Positions 29,241-37,091 are shown, counted from the stretch's first letter. The stretch: DNA of 64,000 nt from Mesorhizobium sp. (GCF_005063415.1 NZ_SUEG01000003.1:53697-117696); one strand, 5' to 3'. Numbers and translations: made by a program. The notes: generated by a model from the sequence alone, not told the origin.

Positions 29241-29275
29241 GCCTTCTTACGACCCCAGACTGCCTTCTTACGACC
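29241..29275. repeat. Short direct repeat before the sterol-desaturase-like gene
   Basis: The 14-mer GCCTTCTTACGACC occurs at 29241-29254 and again at 29262-29275, a 21-bp period. It lies 17 bp upstream of the start codon at 29292. It may be a regulatory repeat or a small tandem duplication. Confidence 0.55.
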
Positions 29276-29291
29276 AGGAGCCGCTGCAACG

Positions 29292-30287
29292 ATGTTTTCC
29301 GAATTTGCCAGGGCGATTGTGGAAAAACTTTCGAACGTCAATCTGACCACGCTCGGCCTGCTTCTCCTCACCGCACTGGGCAGCGCGATGATCGCCTACT
29401 GGCGAACTGCCGAACATAAGTCCCTCAGGGACTTTTTCGACTTCGCCTTCCCACAGGAAGTCATCCTGCACCCGTCGGCGCGAGCCGACGCCCTGTTCTG
29501 GATCACGAAACGGGCGATGATGCCTTTCCTGCTTATTCCTGCCGGCGTCACCTTCGTCGTTGCGGTGGGCTATGGCACACGCGAGGCAATTGGCTGGCTC
29601 CTTAACATCCATGCGCCGCTTCTCGGCGGCCCGGCGGGACCGGTGACGATCGTCATCTTCACTGCAACCATGCTGGTCGCCTATGATATTTCATACTACC
29701 TCTACCACGTCGCCCAGCACCGTTTCCCGTTCCTGTGGGAATTGCACAAGGTACATCATTCGGCCGAAGTGATGGTGGGGATCACCAAGGACCGGGTTCA
29801 TCCGCTGGACGATTTGATGAACCGTATGTGGGATGGCGTCATCCCGGGCATCTGCTTCGGTATCTGGAGCCTGATCGCACTGGATCCGGTAGAGGTCGCT
29901 ATCTTCGGCATCAACGTCTACGTCATCCGCAACATCCTGATGATGGACTTTGTTCGCCATACGCATCTCAAGATCTCGTTCGGCCCGTTGAACAACATCA
30001 TCCTGTGTCCGCACTGGCATCAGGTGCATCACAGCATCGACCCTCGTCACTACGATAAGAATTTCGGCCTGCTTTTTTCGTTCTGGGATCGTCTGTTCGG
30101 AACGCAATTTGTCCCGGAGCCGGATGAAGACCTGAAATTTGGCCTGGTCGATCGCGATGTGCGCGATTACCAGTCGCTTTTTGGGCTCTACATCATGCCG
30201 CTCAAGAAGATGGCAAGGCATGTCATGCGACTGTTTCACAGACGGCCCAATGTGGTCGCGCAGCCACAGGACAGTTCTCCTTCATGA
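29292..30287 (+). CDS. Sterol desaturase/fatty acid hydroxylase family membrane protein
   Basis: Membrane-bound di-iron oxygenase of 331 residues. The three histidine clusters expected of this family are present: HVAQH near residue 140, HKVHH near 151, and HQVHH near 242. Hydrophobic segments precede them at about residues 15-35, 80-105 and 115-140. It would hydroxylate or desaturate an unsaturated or saturated lipid chain. The ATG at 29292 is used; upstream frame is not conserved. Its stop overlaps the acyltransferase start (ATGA), which ties it to the polysaccharide locus. The lipid substrate is unknown. Confidence 0.85.
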   Translation: MFSEFARAIVEKLSNVNLTTLGLLLLTALGSAMIAYWRTAEHKSLRDFFDFAFPQEVILHPSARADALFWITKRAMMPFLLIPAGVTFVVAVGYGTREAIGWLLNIHAPLLGGPAGPVTIVIFTATMLVAYDISYYLYHVAQHRFPFLWELHKVHHSAEVMVGITKDRVHPLDDLMNRMWDGVIPGICFGIWSLIALDPVEVAIFGINVYVIRNILMMDFVRHTHLKISFGPLNNIILCPHWHQVHHSIDPRHYDKNFGLLFSFWDRLFGTQFVPEPDEDLKFGLVDRDVRDYQSLFGLYIMPLKKMARHVMRLFHRRPNVVAQPQDSSPS

Positions 30288-31453
30288 ACACCGCCGTTTC
30301 CATCGACGTCCTAGGCGCGGAGCGCCTGGAAATCGTCCGTTCGGCGGATCGCCTGGCTGCGGTCGAAGCCGCTTGGATGGAGCTTTGGCATCGTACCGAC
30401 GGGCTGATCTTTCAAAGCCATGCCTGGATTTCGGCATGGTGGAGTACCGTACAACGCCGCGACCAGCGCGCGTTGCGGATCGGTCTGGTCTGGAAGGGCG
30501 AGAGACTCGTTGCTGTCGTTCCGCTGGCGATCGGCAGGCGCAGGGGGCTGCGGTTTCTCGAATGGGCGGCCGGCAGCTATACCGACTATGGGGATATTCT
30601 CGTTGCCCCGGAATGCTCGTTGTCGGCGCTGCAGGAGCTATGGACCCAACTCTGCGATGCCGGTGGCTTCGATCTTGCCTTGATCAATCGTCTCTCGCCG
30701 GATGCGGCGGCCCGCAAAATTTTCACGCCGGGAGCTTCCAGCGGCATCAGGCTTCGTCACTTTCACCGAACGGAAGTCAGCTATCGCGTTGCCGGACAAT
30801 GGGAAAGCGGAGCGGCATGGTTTGCGGACCAGTCGAAAAAGACGCGCCAGAACTATCGGCGCGGCATCAAAGCGCTGGAAGAAGCCGGAGAGGTGAGATT
30901 TCGCCTGCTTGCGCCCGACGAGCCGCTGCAACCGGTACTGGAGCGCCTCGCGGCCTTGAAGCGGAAATGGCTGACCGAGCGCATGCGTGAGTCAGATCTC
31001 TTCGACGAGGGCGTGCCGGTACTCGCCGCGCTCGTCGATGCGTTGGCGCGCGCCGGCGTGCTGCATATCTTCGTCCTCGAATGCCGCGGTGCGATGGTCG
31101 CGGTGTCCATCAACTTCGTCCAGCGCGGCGTGATGATGGCTTTCGTGACCACCTTCGATCCGGATTTCAGCCGGGCGTCGCCGGGTGTGATCCTGTTGAT
31201 GGATTACGTGCAGTGGTCGATCGATCACGGCTTGAGCATGGTCGATTTCCTCTGTGGCGCAGAGTCGTTCAAACACAAATTCTCAACGCAGTCGGTTACG
31301 CTGGAATCCGTCATCGGGACGCGCACGGCACAGGGTGCGCTTGCATCTCTTGCCGATCGTGTCCTTCAGACCGTCAGGCATATGCGCGAGCGTTCATCGG
31401 CAGCACCAGAGGGACGCGATACGCCCACTCAAGCCGAAGCAGCCTTGGACTAA
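30284..31453 (+). CDS. GNAT acetyltransferase, BioF2/CelD-like
   Basis: Protein of 389 residues in the Acetyltransf_6 (BioF2-like) family of GNAT proteins, which resembles FemAB peptidyltransferases and is common in exopolysaccharide and cellulose loci. Basic segments RRGIKALEEAGEV near residue 200 and the acyl-CoA-binding-type region GVMMAFVTTFDPDFSRASPGV (conserved core FDPDFSRASPG near 299) match the family. It probably acylates the polysaccharide or an aminoacyl group, in the cytoplasm. It is translationally coupled to the preceding hydroxylase by a 4-bp overlap. Confidence 0.83.
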   Translation: MNTAVSIDVLGAERLEIVRSADRLAAVEAAWMELWHRTDGLIFQSHAWISAWWSTVQRRDQRALRIGLVWKGERLVAVVPLAIGRRRGLRFLEWAAGSYTDYGDILVAPECSLSALQELWTQLCDAGGFDLALINRLSPDAAARKIFTPGASSGIRLRHFHRTEVSYRVAGQWESGAAWFADQSKKTRQNYRRGIKALEEAGEVRFRLLAPDEPLQPVLERLAALKRKWLTERMRESDLFDEGVPVLAALVDALARAGVLHIFVLECRGAMVAVSINFVQRGVMMAFVTTFDPDFSRASPGVILLMDYVQWSIDHGLSMVDFLCGAESFKHKFSTQSVTLESVIGTRTAQGALASLADRVLQTVRHMRERSSAAPEGRDTPTQAEAALD

Positions 31454-31555
31454 AGCGTGTCGCGTTCGATCGGCCTCATGCGACGCGCTTTAGATTCTTG
31501 TTTTTATCCATGTCGTTATCGCTAAACCGCTGCACACTTTTGCGCGACATGCATC
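31452..31555. repeat. Rhizobial dispersed intergenic repeat, type A
   Basis: The left part folds into a 12-bp imperfect stem, AAAGCGTGTCGC (31452-31463) with GCGACGCGCTTT (31480-31491; 11 of 12 match). The right part contains AACCGCTGCACACTTTTGC and then GCGACATGC. I recognise this as a sequence that recurs in intergenic regions of Mesorhizobium, Rhizobium and Sinorhizobium. It begins at the acyltransferase stop codon and could end that transcript. Confidence 0.72.
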
Positions 31556-31570
31556 AGAACGGTTCATCGT

Positions 31571-31657
31571 TTCACGGAAACGCCGAACCGCCCCATCTTT
31601 TTTGTTTTGACGCAATTTCGGACGAAACCGTTCACACTTTTCCTGGAATTGCTGTAG
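31571..31657. repeat. Rhizobial dispersed intergenic repeat, type B
   Basis: Second element of a different family, containing TTTCACGGAAACGCCGAACCG, a T-rich centre, TTTTGACGCAATTTCGGACG and CACACTTTTCCTGGAATTGCT. In inverse orientation this sequence appears between many rhizobial genes. The two elements lie 15 bp apart and fill most of the gap between the polysaccharide locus and the UBP zinc-finger gene. Confidence 0.7.
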
Positions 31658-31677
31658 CGGCCCGCTCGTAAAAAAGC

Positions 31678-31989
31678 TCAAATGAAGCGCGGTATCGGAC
31701 CGTTTTGCGGCGTGGTGCGGTCGCCGAGGTCGAGGAAGATTTCGTCGATGTAGCACCATCCCCAACCCTCCGGCGGATCGTAGCCTTCGATGACAGGATG
31801 GCCGGTTGCCCGAAAATGCTTGGTGGCATGACGGTTGGGCGAGTCGTCGCAGTAGCCGACATGGCCGCATGTGCGGCAGAGCCGCAGATGCACCCACTGC
31901 GAACCGCTCTTCAGGCATTCCTCGCAACCGAGCGCGCTCGGCGTCACGTCGCGAATATCCCCGGCATGCCTGCATTCGTCTGCCATCAT
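31678..31989 (-). CDS. UBP-type zinc-finger protein
   Basis: Small protein of 103 residues consisting of little more than one UBP-type (ubiquitin hydrolase-like) zinc finger. Putative ligands are Cys6, His8, Cys22, Cys25, Cys38, Cys41, Cys47, His54, His58 and His64, arranged as in eukaryotic deubiquitinases. Bacteria have no ubiquitin, so it may read a free C-terminus or support redox chemistry. Its ATG overlaps the stop of the flavoprotein gene (ATGA), and I recall this gene pair in many rhizobia. It is the second gene of the operon. Confidence 0.85.
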   Translation of the reverse strand: MMADECRHAGDIRDVTPSALGCEECLKSGSQWVHLRLCRTCGHVGYCDDSPNRHATKHFRATGHPVIEGYDPPEGWGWCYIDEIFLDLGDRTTPQNGPIPRFI

Positions 31990-33677
31990 ACGCTCCTGAC
32001 CAGTTGTGGCGCCACGGCGAGACTGCCATCGTGCGCGAGATATGCGTGCAGCGCTGCAACCACCTGGGCGCCTTCGCCGACGGCAGCGGCGACGCGCTTG
32101 ATCGAGCCGGAGCGCACGTCGCCGATGGCGAACACGCCGCCGCGGTTCGTCTCCAGTGCACCACGTTCCTGGCCAATGTCAGGCCCGGTGCGAACGAAGC
32201 CCTTCGCGTCCAACGCCACGCCGCATTGCGCCAGCCAGTCGGTGTTCGGGTCGGCGCCGATGAACAGGAAGAGGTGGCGGATTGGACGTGCTGTCTCGGT
32301 GTCGCGGTTGCGCCAGCGCACTTTGCCAAGATTGCCGTCGTCGCCTTCCAGTGCCGCAATCTGCGTCTCAGCCAGCACTTCGATGTTCGGCTGTGCCCTG
32401 ACGCGCTCCACCAGATAGCGCGACATGCTCGCATCCAAGCTGCTGCCGCGCGCCAGCAGCCATACCTTGTTCACATGCGCTGCCAGATAGACAGCAGCCT
32501 GGCCAGCCGAATTGCCGGCGCCGACCAGGGCCACCTCTTGCCCGGCGCAAAGCCGCGCTTCGATCGGCGAAGCCCAGTAATGCACGGAGGTTCCCTCGAA
32601 TTGCGCCAGGTTTGCCATGTCGAGGCGGCGATAGCGCGCTCCGCTGGCGATCACCACCGACCGTGCCCGCACCGTCTCCCCGCTGCCGACAGCGAGCGTG
32701 TAGTGGGCGCCGGACGTGTCGCTTGCACTGCCGAGCAGCTTTGCCTCGTCCGGTATCACCATCTCGACGCCGAATTTCTGCGCCTGATTGTAAGCGCGCG
32801 CCATCAGCGCCATCCCCGAAATGCCGGTCGGGAAACCGAGATAGTTCTCGATGCGCGAGGAGGCGCCCGCCTGTCCACCAAAGGCACGGCAATCGAGCAC
32901 GATCGTCGACAACCCTTCGGAAGCCGCATAGACGGCCGCCGCGAGGCCGGCCGGTCCGGCGCCGACAATGGCCACGTCGTACAGCTTGCCGGAGTCGATT
33001 GGCCTCACCAGGCCGATGCAGCGGGCAAGCTCGTTCTCTCCGGGATTGAGCAGCAGCTTGCCGTTCGGACAGAGCACGATCGGCAAATGGTGGATATCGA
33101 CATGGAAGCGTTCGATCAGCGTCTTGGCGCAAGGATCGGTAGCCGAATCGAGAACCCGATGCGGCTGACCGCTGCGGGCCAGAAAACTTTGCAGCCGCAA
33201 CACGTCGCCGCTGTCGACCGGTCCGACAATGATCGGTCCGGCTGTGCCGCTCTCGAGCAGGCCGACACGACGCAGGATCAGCGCCCGCATGATGCGCTCG
33301 CCGAGGTTTGCTTCCTGCACCATCAGGTCCCGCAGCCTTTGCGAGGGGATGACGAGCGCCTCGACCGGCTCGACCGCCTCCACATCCACCAGTGAGGGCC
33401 GGGCTGAAAGCTGCGCCAACTCGCCGACGAAATTGCCCGCACCGTGCGTGACGATTGTTTCGCGCCGGCCGAAGCTGCCGCCCTGGATGATATCCACCTT
33501 GCCGGACAGGACCACGATCAGACCGGGTGCCAGCTCGCCGGCTTTGACGATCTGTTCGCCCGTGGCATAGGACACGGCTTCGCCGAAACGGCCCATGCGG
33601 TCCAGGTCCGCCTCAGCCAGCGCTGGAAACATCTGATCGCGACGGGCAATGGAGGTCGGATTCGCGGATTGAGACAT
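31986..33677 (-). CDS. Cyclic-nucleotide-binding/thioredoxin-reductase-like flavoprotein
   Basis: A 563-residue fusion. Residues about 15-125 form a cNMP-binding domain, about 130-205 a small thioredoxin/glutaredoxin-like stretch, and about 245-560 a thioredoxin reductase-type FAD/NAD(P) module with GAGPAGLAAAVYA and a second GAGNSAG motif. The redox CxxC of bacterial thioredoxin reductase is replaced by WASPIEA (about 368-374), so ordinary disulphide reduction is not expected. The ATG at 33677 gives the full cNMP domain. Co-transcribed with the UBP zinc-finger gene. Partner and substrate are unknown. Confidence 0.88.
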   Translation of the reverse strand: MSQSANPTSIARRDQMFPALAEADLDRMGRFGEAVSYATGEQIVKAGELAPGLIVVLSGKVDIIQGGSFGRRETIVTHGAGNFVGELAQLSARPSLVDVEAVEPVEALVIPSQRLRDLMVQEANLGERIMRALILRRVGLLESGTAGPIIVGPVDSGDVLRLQSFLARSGQPHRVLDSATDPCAKTLIERFHVDIHHLPIVLCPNGKLLLNPGENELARCIGLVRPIDSGKLYDVAIVGAGPAGLAAAVYAASEGLSTIVLDCRAFGGQAGASSRIENYLGFPTGISGMALMARAYNQAQKFGVEMVIPDEAKLLGSASDTSGAHYTLAVGSGETVRARSVVIASGARYRRLDMANLAQFEGTSVHYWASPIEARLCAGQEVALVGAGNSAGQAAVYLAAHVNKVWLLARGSSLDASMSRYLVERVRAQPNIEVLAETQIAALEGDDGNLGKVRWRNRDTETARPIRHLFLFIGADPNTDWLAQCGVALDAKGFVRTGPDIGQERGALETNRGGVFAIGDVRSGSIKRVAAAVGEGAQVVAALHAYLAHDGSLAVAPQLVRSV

Positions 33678-34038
33678 GGTTCGAACCTATCGCCGGTGTC
33701 CGACAGTTTGAAGCGGTTTTTTGCGGCTTGCGGCCGGTAGTAACCTAGTCCGCCTGTCGGTAAACGCTGTGCCCTTCGCTTCGCAGTTAACTGACGGCGG
33801 CCCGTGCGACGGTGTCGTCGCGACGTGCCTCACAATCCGTTGCATCTCCTTGATTTGTTTGATTTGCGCATCCCGGCAAACCCGGCGCATGCTGCTTCAG
33901 CCGGCACCTGTCTAAGCCGGCCAGGCCCGGCGCGCCGTCCTGTGTCAAACTCTCGGCCGCCGGGCTTCTGGACAGCAGAAAACAGCCTGTGTCCGAGCAC
34001 TTCGCAAACTGGCCTGCGGCCTGTCGTTCGGCGAGTGC
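33678..34038. other. Intergenic region without recognised gene
   Basis: About 360 bp between two minus-strand genes. It must contain the promoter of the flavoprotein operon at its left edge. At its right edge an inverted repeat (GAGCACT at 33995-34001, AGTGCTC at 34034-34040) ends at the stop of the oxidoreductase gene and could help end that transcript, though the loop is long and there is no T-run. Short open frames inside show no family resemblance. Confidence 0.6.
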
Positions 34039-34965
34039 TCAGGCAGCTACCTGAAGCACAATCTTGCCGCGCGTGTGCTGCTTCTCGAGCTGTTCCTCGG
34101 CTTTGGCGACTTCCTCAAGAGGATAGATTGCCTGCACGAATGGCCTGACCTTCCCGGCGTCGATGAGGCGGCTGATCTCGGCAAGCTGTGCCGCGTTCGG
34201 CTTGGTCAAATAGGAAACGCCGCGAGCCCGATGCTGGCGGGCCTTTTCCGCCGACGGTTCGGAAAGCGTTGAGACGAGCGTCCCGCCGGGCTTGAGCACG
34301 TCCCACGAGCGGTCCTGTGTTTCACCCGCTACCAGGTCGAAAACGAGGTCGACGTCCTCGACAACCTCCTCGAAGCGCTGGTTCTTGTAATCGACCGCCT
34401 GGTCGGCGCCAAGCGCGCGGACGAAATTGAAATCCTGCGCGGAAACGGTCGTCGCGACGAAGGCGCCCGCAGTCTTTGCAAACTGCACCGCCAGATGACC
34501 GACGCCGCCGGCGCCACCATGGATGAGGACCCGCTGCCCGGATTTGAGGCCGCCGTGATCGAAAAGGCCTTGCCACGCGGTAAGGCCCGCAAGTGGCACG
34601 GCGGCGGCTTCGGCGTGGCTTAAGCGTTGCGGCTTCGCCGCCGCCTCCGTTGCCTTGACGACGACATATTCGGCGTTGCCGCCGCGGTCGTTGCCGAGCA
34701 TGGCATATAGCGGATCGCCCTTCTTTAGGGTATGGGCCCGCGTGCCGCACAGTTCCACCACGCCGGATACGTCGCGGCCGAGCGTGACGGGCAGATCCGC
34801 GCCCGAAGAGCCCTCGCGAACCTTGTAGTCGACGGGATTGACGCTTGCCGCGTAGACCTTGAGCGTGACCTCGTCGTCATGCGGCTGAGGCAACGGAACC
34901 GCGTCCAGCGAAAGAACCTCCGGTCCACCAAAATCGTGGATACGGACGGCCTTCATAGTGATCAT
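34039..34965 (-). CDS. NADP-dependent oxidoreductase, MDR family (quinone oxidoreductase-like)
   Basis: Medium-chain reductase of 308 residues. N-terminal GroES-like part (about 1-115) with MKAVRIHDFGGPEVL and NPVDYKVREG; NADPH-binding Rossmann part has IHGGAGGVGHLAVQFAK near residue 145-160. There are no structural zinc-ligand cysteines, which fits the zinc-independent quinone reductase group. The start at 34965 is preceded by GAGGAG in the minus strand; an extended frame to 35058 has no homology. The natural substrate is unknown (quinones or enals are typical). Confidence 0.88.
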   Translation of the reverse strand: MITMKAVRIHDFGGPEVLSLDAVPLPQPHDDEVTLKVYAASVNPVDYKVREGSSGADLPVTLGRDVSGVVELCGTRAHTLKKGDPLYAMLGNDRGGNAEYVVVKATEAAAKPQRLSHAEAAAVPLAGLTAWQGLFDHGGLKSGQRVLIHGGAGGVGHLAVQFAKTAGAFVATTVSAQDFNFVRALGADQAVDYKNQRFEEVVEDVDLVFDLVAGETQDRSWDVLKPGGTLVSTLSEPSAEKARQHRARGVSYLTKPNAAQLAEISRLIDAGKVRPFVQAIYPLEEVAKAEEQLEKQHTRGKIVLQVAA

Positions 34966-35079
34966 GGCTTGCTCCTCGTCGGGTTGCAGTCCAGTTCGCC
35001 GCTGAACAGTTTCGCTGGCAGGCCGGCGTCTATCCAGCCGGCGGGTCGGTCGTAGCAAAGGCCGGCCGGTGGTGCGCCG

Positions 35080-35517
35080 TCAGTGTATCGTTTGCGAATG
35101 CTCGCCGCCGGGTTGCGAGATGCCGCTTAGCGCTTCACCGGCTGTCGCCGTCTCGCTGTTGGTGGCGAGGTCGCCCAGCGAAACGATGCCGACCAGGCGC
35201 TTGTCGTGGTTTAGCACCGGCAACCGGCGCACTTTCAGGTCAGCCATGTTACGCAGAACATCCTCCGCGTCTTCGTCTTCGAAGCAATACCTGACCTCGG
35301 TGCTCATCACTTCCCGTACCTTGGCGTCAGGTGTCTTGCCTTGGGCGACGCCGCGGATTGCGATGTCGCGATCGGTTACCATGCCGACAAGCCGGTCGTT
35401 CTCGCCCACCGGCATTGCGCCGGCGTCGAGGCGACCCATCATTTCTGCCGCATCGCGCAGGGTTTGCTGCGGACTGGCGATCTCGACGTCCTTTGTCATG
35501 CAGTTGCCAACTTTCAT
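35080..35517 (-). CDS. CBS domain protein
   Basis: A 145-residue protein with two CBS motifs, residues about 10-60 and 73-125, which bind adenosyl ligands such as AMP, ATP or NAD as a Bateman module. Characteristic pieces are GMVTDRDIAIRG and GIVSLGDLA. No catalytic domain is attached, so it is a stand-alone sensor. The start at 35517 has GGAGG 6 nt upstream; an in-frame ATG at 35529 overlaps that site and was not used. The C-terminal tail is Gly/His-rich (QPGGEHSQ). Confidence 0.9.
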   Translation of the reverse strand: MKVGNCMTKDVEIASPQQTLRDAAEMMGRLDAGAMPVGENDRLVGMVTDRDIAIRGVAQGKTPDAKVREVMSTEVRYCFEDEDAEDVLRNMADLKVRRLPVLNHDKRLVGIVSLGDLATNSETATAGEALSGISQPGGEHSQTIH

Positions 35518-35660
35518 TTTAACCTCCATTGGTTGCAGGGCCCGCCGCCGGTTTCCATGATGGAAGGGTGAATGAGCGCCAGCGCAAAACGTTCCATGGC
35601 AGGACCCGTTTCGAGCGCTTCGCCGAAATCACCCTTGCCATCCTCCACTCCGACCGCCCT

Positions 35661-35885
35661 TCAGGCGGTCGGCCCGGGAAAGGTCGGTTCCGAAGGAATT
35701 TCGGAAGGCGTGCCAGGAGGAACTCCGATTGGCTCCTGGTCCGGCGTTGGAATTGGATCCGGCGAGGGCGGGGGTACGCCTGGAGGTTCTCCCGGCGGAG
35801 TCTCCGGCGGGGCAGGCGGCCGGGCCGGCTCCGGATTGGGATTGTCCGGCAGTGGATTCGGGTTGTTCGGATCGGGATTGTTCAT
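35661..35885 (-). CDS. Small proline-rich protein
   Basis: 74 residues, about 40 percent proline, with repeated NPNP/PPG/PDP steps and many Asp and Glu residues. No signal peptide or membrane segment is seen. An AGGGGAG site lies a suitable distance upstream of the ATG at 35885. Because the opposite strand is a glycine-rich open frame with its own plausible start at 35572, the strand choice rests mainly on this ribosome binding site and on my recollection of similar acidic proline-rich small proteins in rhizobia. Function unknown. Confidence 0.55.
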   Translation of the reverse strand: MNNPDPNNPNPLPDNPNPEPARPPAPPETPPGEPPGVPPPSPDPIPTPDQEPIGVPPGTPSEIPSEPTFPGPTA

Positions 35886-36016
35886 CGATCACTCCCCTGA
35901 CATCTGTGGCCTGATCTCCGCCAAGAGCGGGTTGCGGCAGCGGCGAGCAGGTTCTCCTGTCCTAAACCGAGGGAAAGCAAAAGCGTTCCCGCATCGATGC
36001 CATGCGTGGTTCCAAT

Positions 36017-36892
36017 CTATCGGGCGGTTCCCAGGCTGGCATACATTCCGTTGGTGCGAAATTGCGTCGGGTTGATGCCGTAGAGGCGGCGGAAGACCTT
36101 CGAAAAATAATTGGCATCCTCGAAGCCGCACATGATGGCGACCTCCTTGACCGGCAGGAAATCGGCCTTCGTCAGCAATTTCGCCGCGCGCTGCAGTCGC
36201 TGCTGCAGTACGAATTCGGCGGGCGGAAGTCCCTCGCTCTCGGCGAAACAGCGCGAGAAATGCGCACGGCTCAGGCCGCTGATCTCGGCGAGATCGGCAA
36301 CGCGGAGCGGCCTGTCGAGGTTGGCCTTGATGTGGTCGATGACGGGCTGCATGGCGCTCTTGTCGTCGGTGACGGCATGCGAGCCGAAGACATCGTCGTA
36401 GAGCGCCATGGCTGCTTCATAGGCGACGGCCGAGGCGGCTCCTGGCGAGACCGCGCCCGTGATCAGGCGCACGCTGCAATCGGCGAGATGATCGATCGTC
36501 GAGGGCTGCAGCCGTAGCACCGGACCGACGGCGGCAAGGATCGACTTGTGGATGCGCAGTGCCTCCTCGCCGTTCATCGATATCCAGAAGAACTCCCAGC
36601 GTTCGCCCCTGGCCAGCCAGTAACGGTGGTTGTGCGGCACGAGAACCAGCAACGTATCGCCCTTTTGCAGACGGTAGTTGCGGTTCTCGTAGCGCAATCG
36701 GCCGGTGCCGCTGATCGTATGCTGGAGCACGGTAAACGGCGTCTGGCCGCGCTTGCGCCCATCCCAGTCGTAGACCTCGTTCTCGCGCACTTCATAGCCG
36801 GTGCTTGTCGGCATGGTGTGCAGGCGCTGGCGGCCGCGCGGCAGCGATACCGTCCTGCCCGCCGGCCCGATGTCGATCAACTTCCGCAGCAC
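36017..36892 (-). CDS. agpT: AraC-family activator of alpha-galactoside genes
   Basis: Transcription activator of 291 residues. The N-terminal cupin sensor (about 30-140) includes LQHTISGTGRLRYE and PHNHRYWL, and the C-terminal 100 residues carry two helix-turn-helix units (VADLAEISGLSRAHFSRCFAE and the PVKEVAIMCGFEDANYFSKVFR segment). In Sinorhizobium meliloti the AraC-like AgpT is needed to induce the agp genes, which have the same order next to it. The GTG at 36892 with AGGGGT upstream is preferred; an ATG at 36982 extends into an unconserved region. The divergent promoter region contains two direct repeats. Confidence 0.82.
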   Translation of the reverse strand: MLRKLIDIGPAGRTVSLPRGRQRLHTMPTSTGYEVRENEVYDWDGRKRGQTPFTVLQHTISGTGRLRYENRNYRLQKGDTLLVLVPHNHRYWLARGERWEFFWISMNGEEALRIHKSILAAVGPVLRLQPSTIDHLADCSVRLITGAVSPGAASAVAYEAAMALYDDVFGSHAVTDDKSAMQPVIDHIKANLDRPLRVADLAEISGLSRAHFSRCFAESEGLPPAEFVLQQRLQRAAKLLTKADFLPVKEVAIMCGFEDANYFSKVFRRLYGINPTQFRTNGMYASLGTAR

Positions 36893-36908
36893 AAAATTAC
36901 CCCTAAAA

Positions 36909-36952
36909 GCATAATCCTTCTCTGGTCGCGTGCTGAATAAGGCGCATAATCC
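36909..36952. promoter_or_regulatory. Direct-repeat operator, candidate AgpT site
   Basis: GCATAATCC occurs at 36909-36917 and at 36944-36952, same orientation, 35 bp start to start; counting the next three bases the match is 11 of 12. AraC-type activators commonly bind such direct half-sites. It lies between the agpT GTG and the agaL1 ATG and could serve both divergent promoters. Confidence 0.5.
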
Positions 36953-37091
36953 CTCGAGAAAAGCAAAAGAAACCGCGGTCAAAGAGCGGATGGGAGGAAG
37001 TGCCGGATTCCAGCCTGCATGCCACCGCAGGCGGGCCAGGCTTCTTTTCGTCGCCTTTGCCCTAGCGTTCGATCAGGTCGAGGTGAGGCTG

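Noticed and set aside
31806..33395. A 529-codon plus-strand frame over the flavoprotein gene
   Set aside because: The opposite strand encodes a coherent cNMP/FAD protein; the plus frame shows no domain.
33721..33915. Short plus-strand frame inside the 360-bp gap before the MDR gene
   Set aside because: No ribosome site, no domain, and the frame is typical background.
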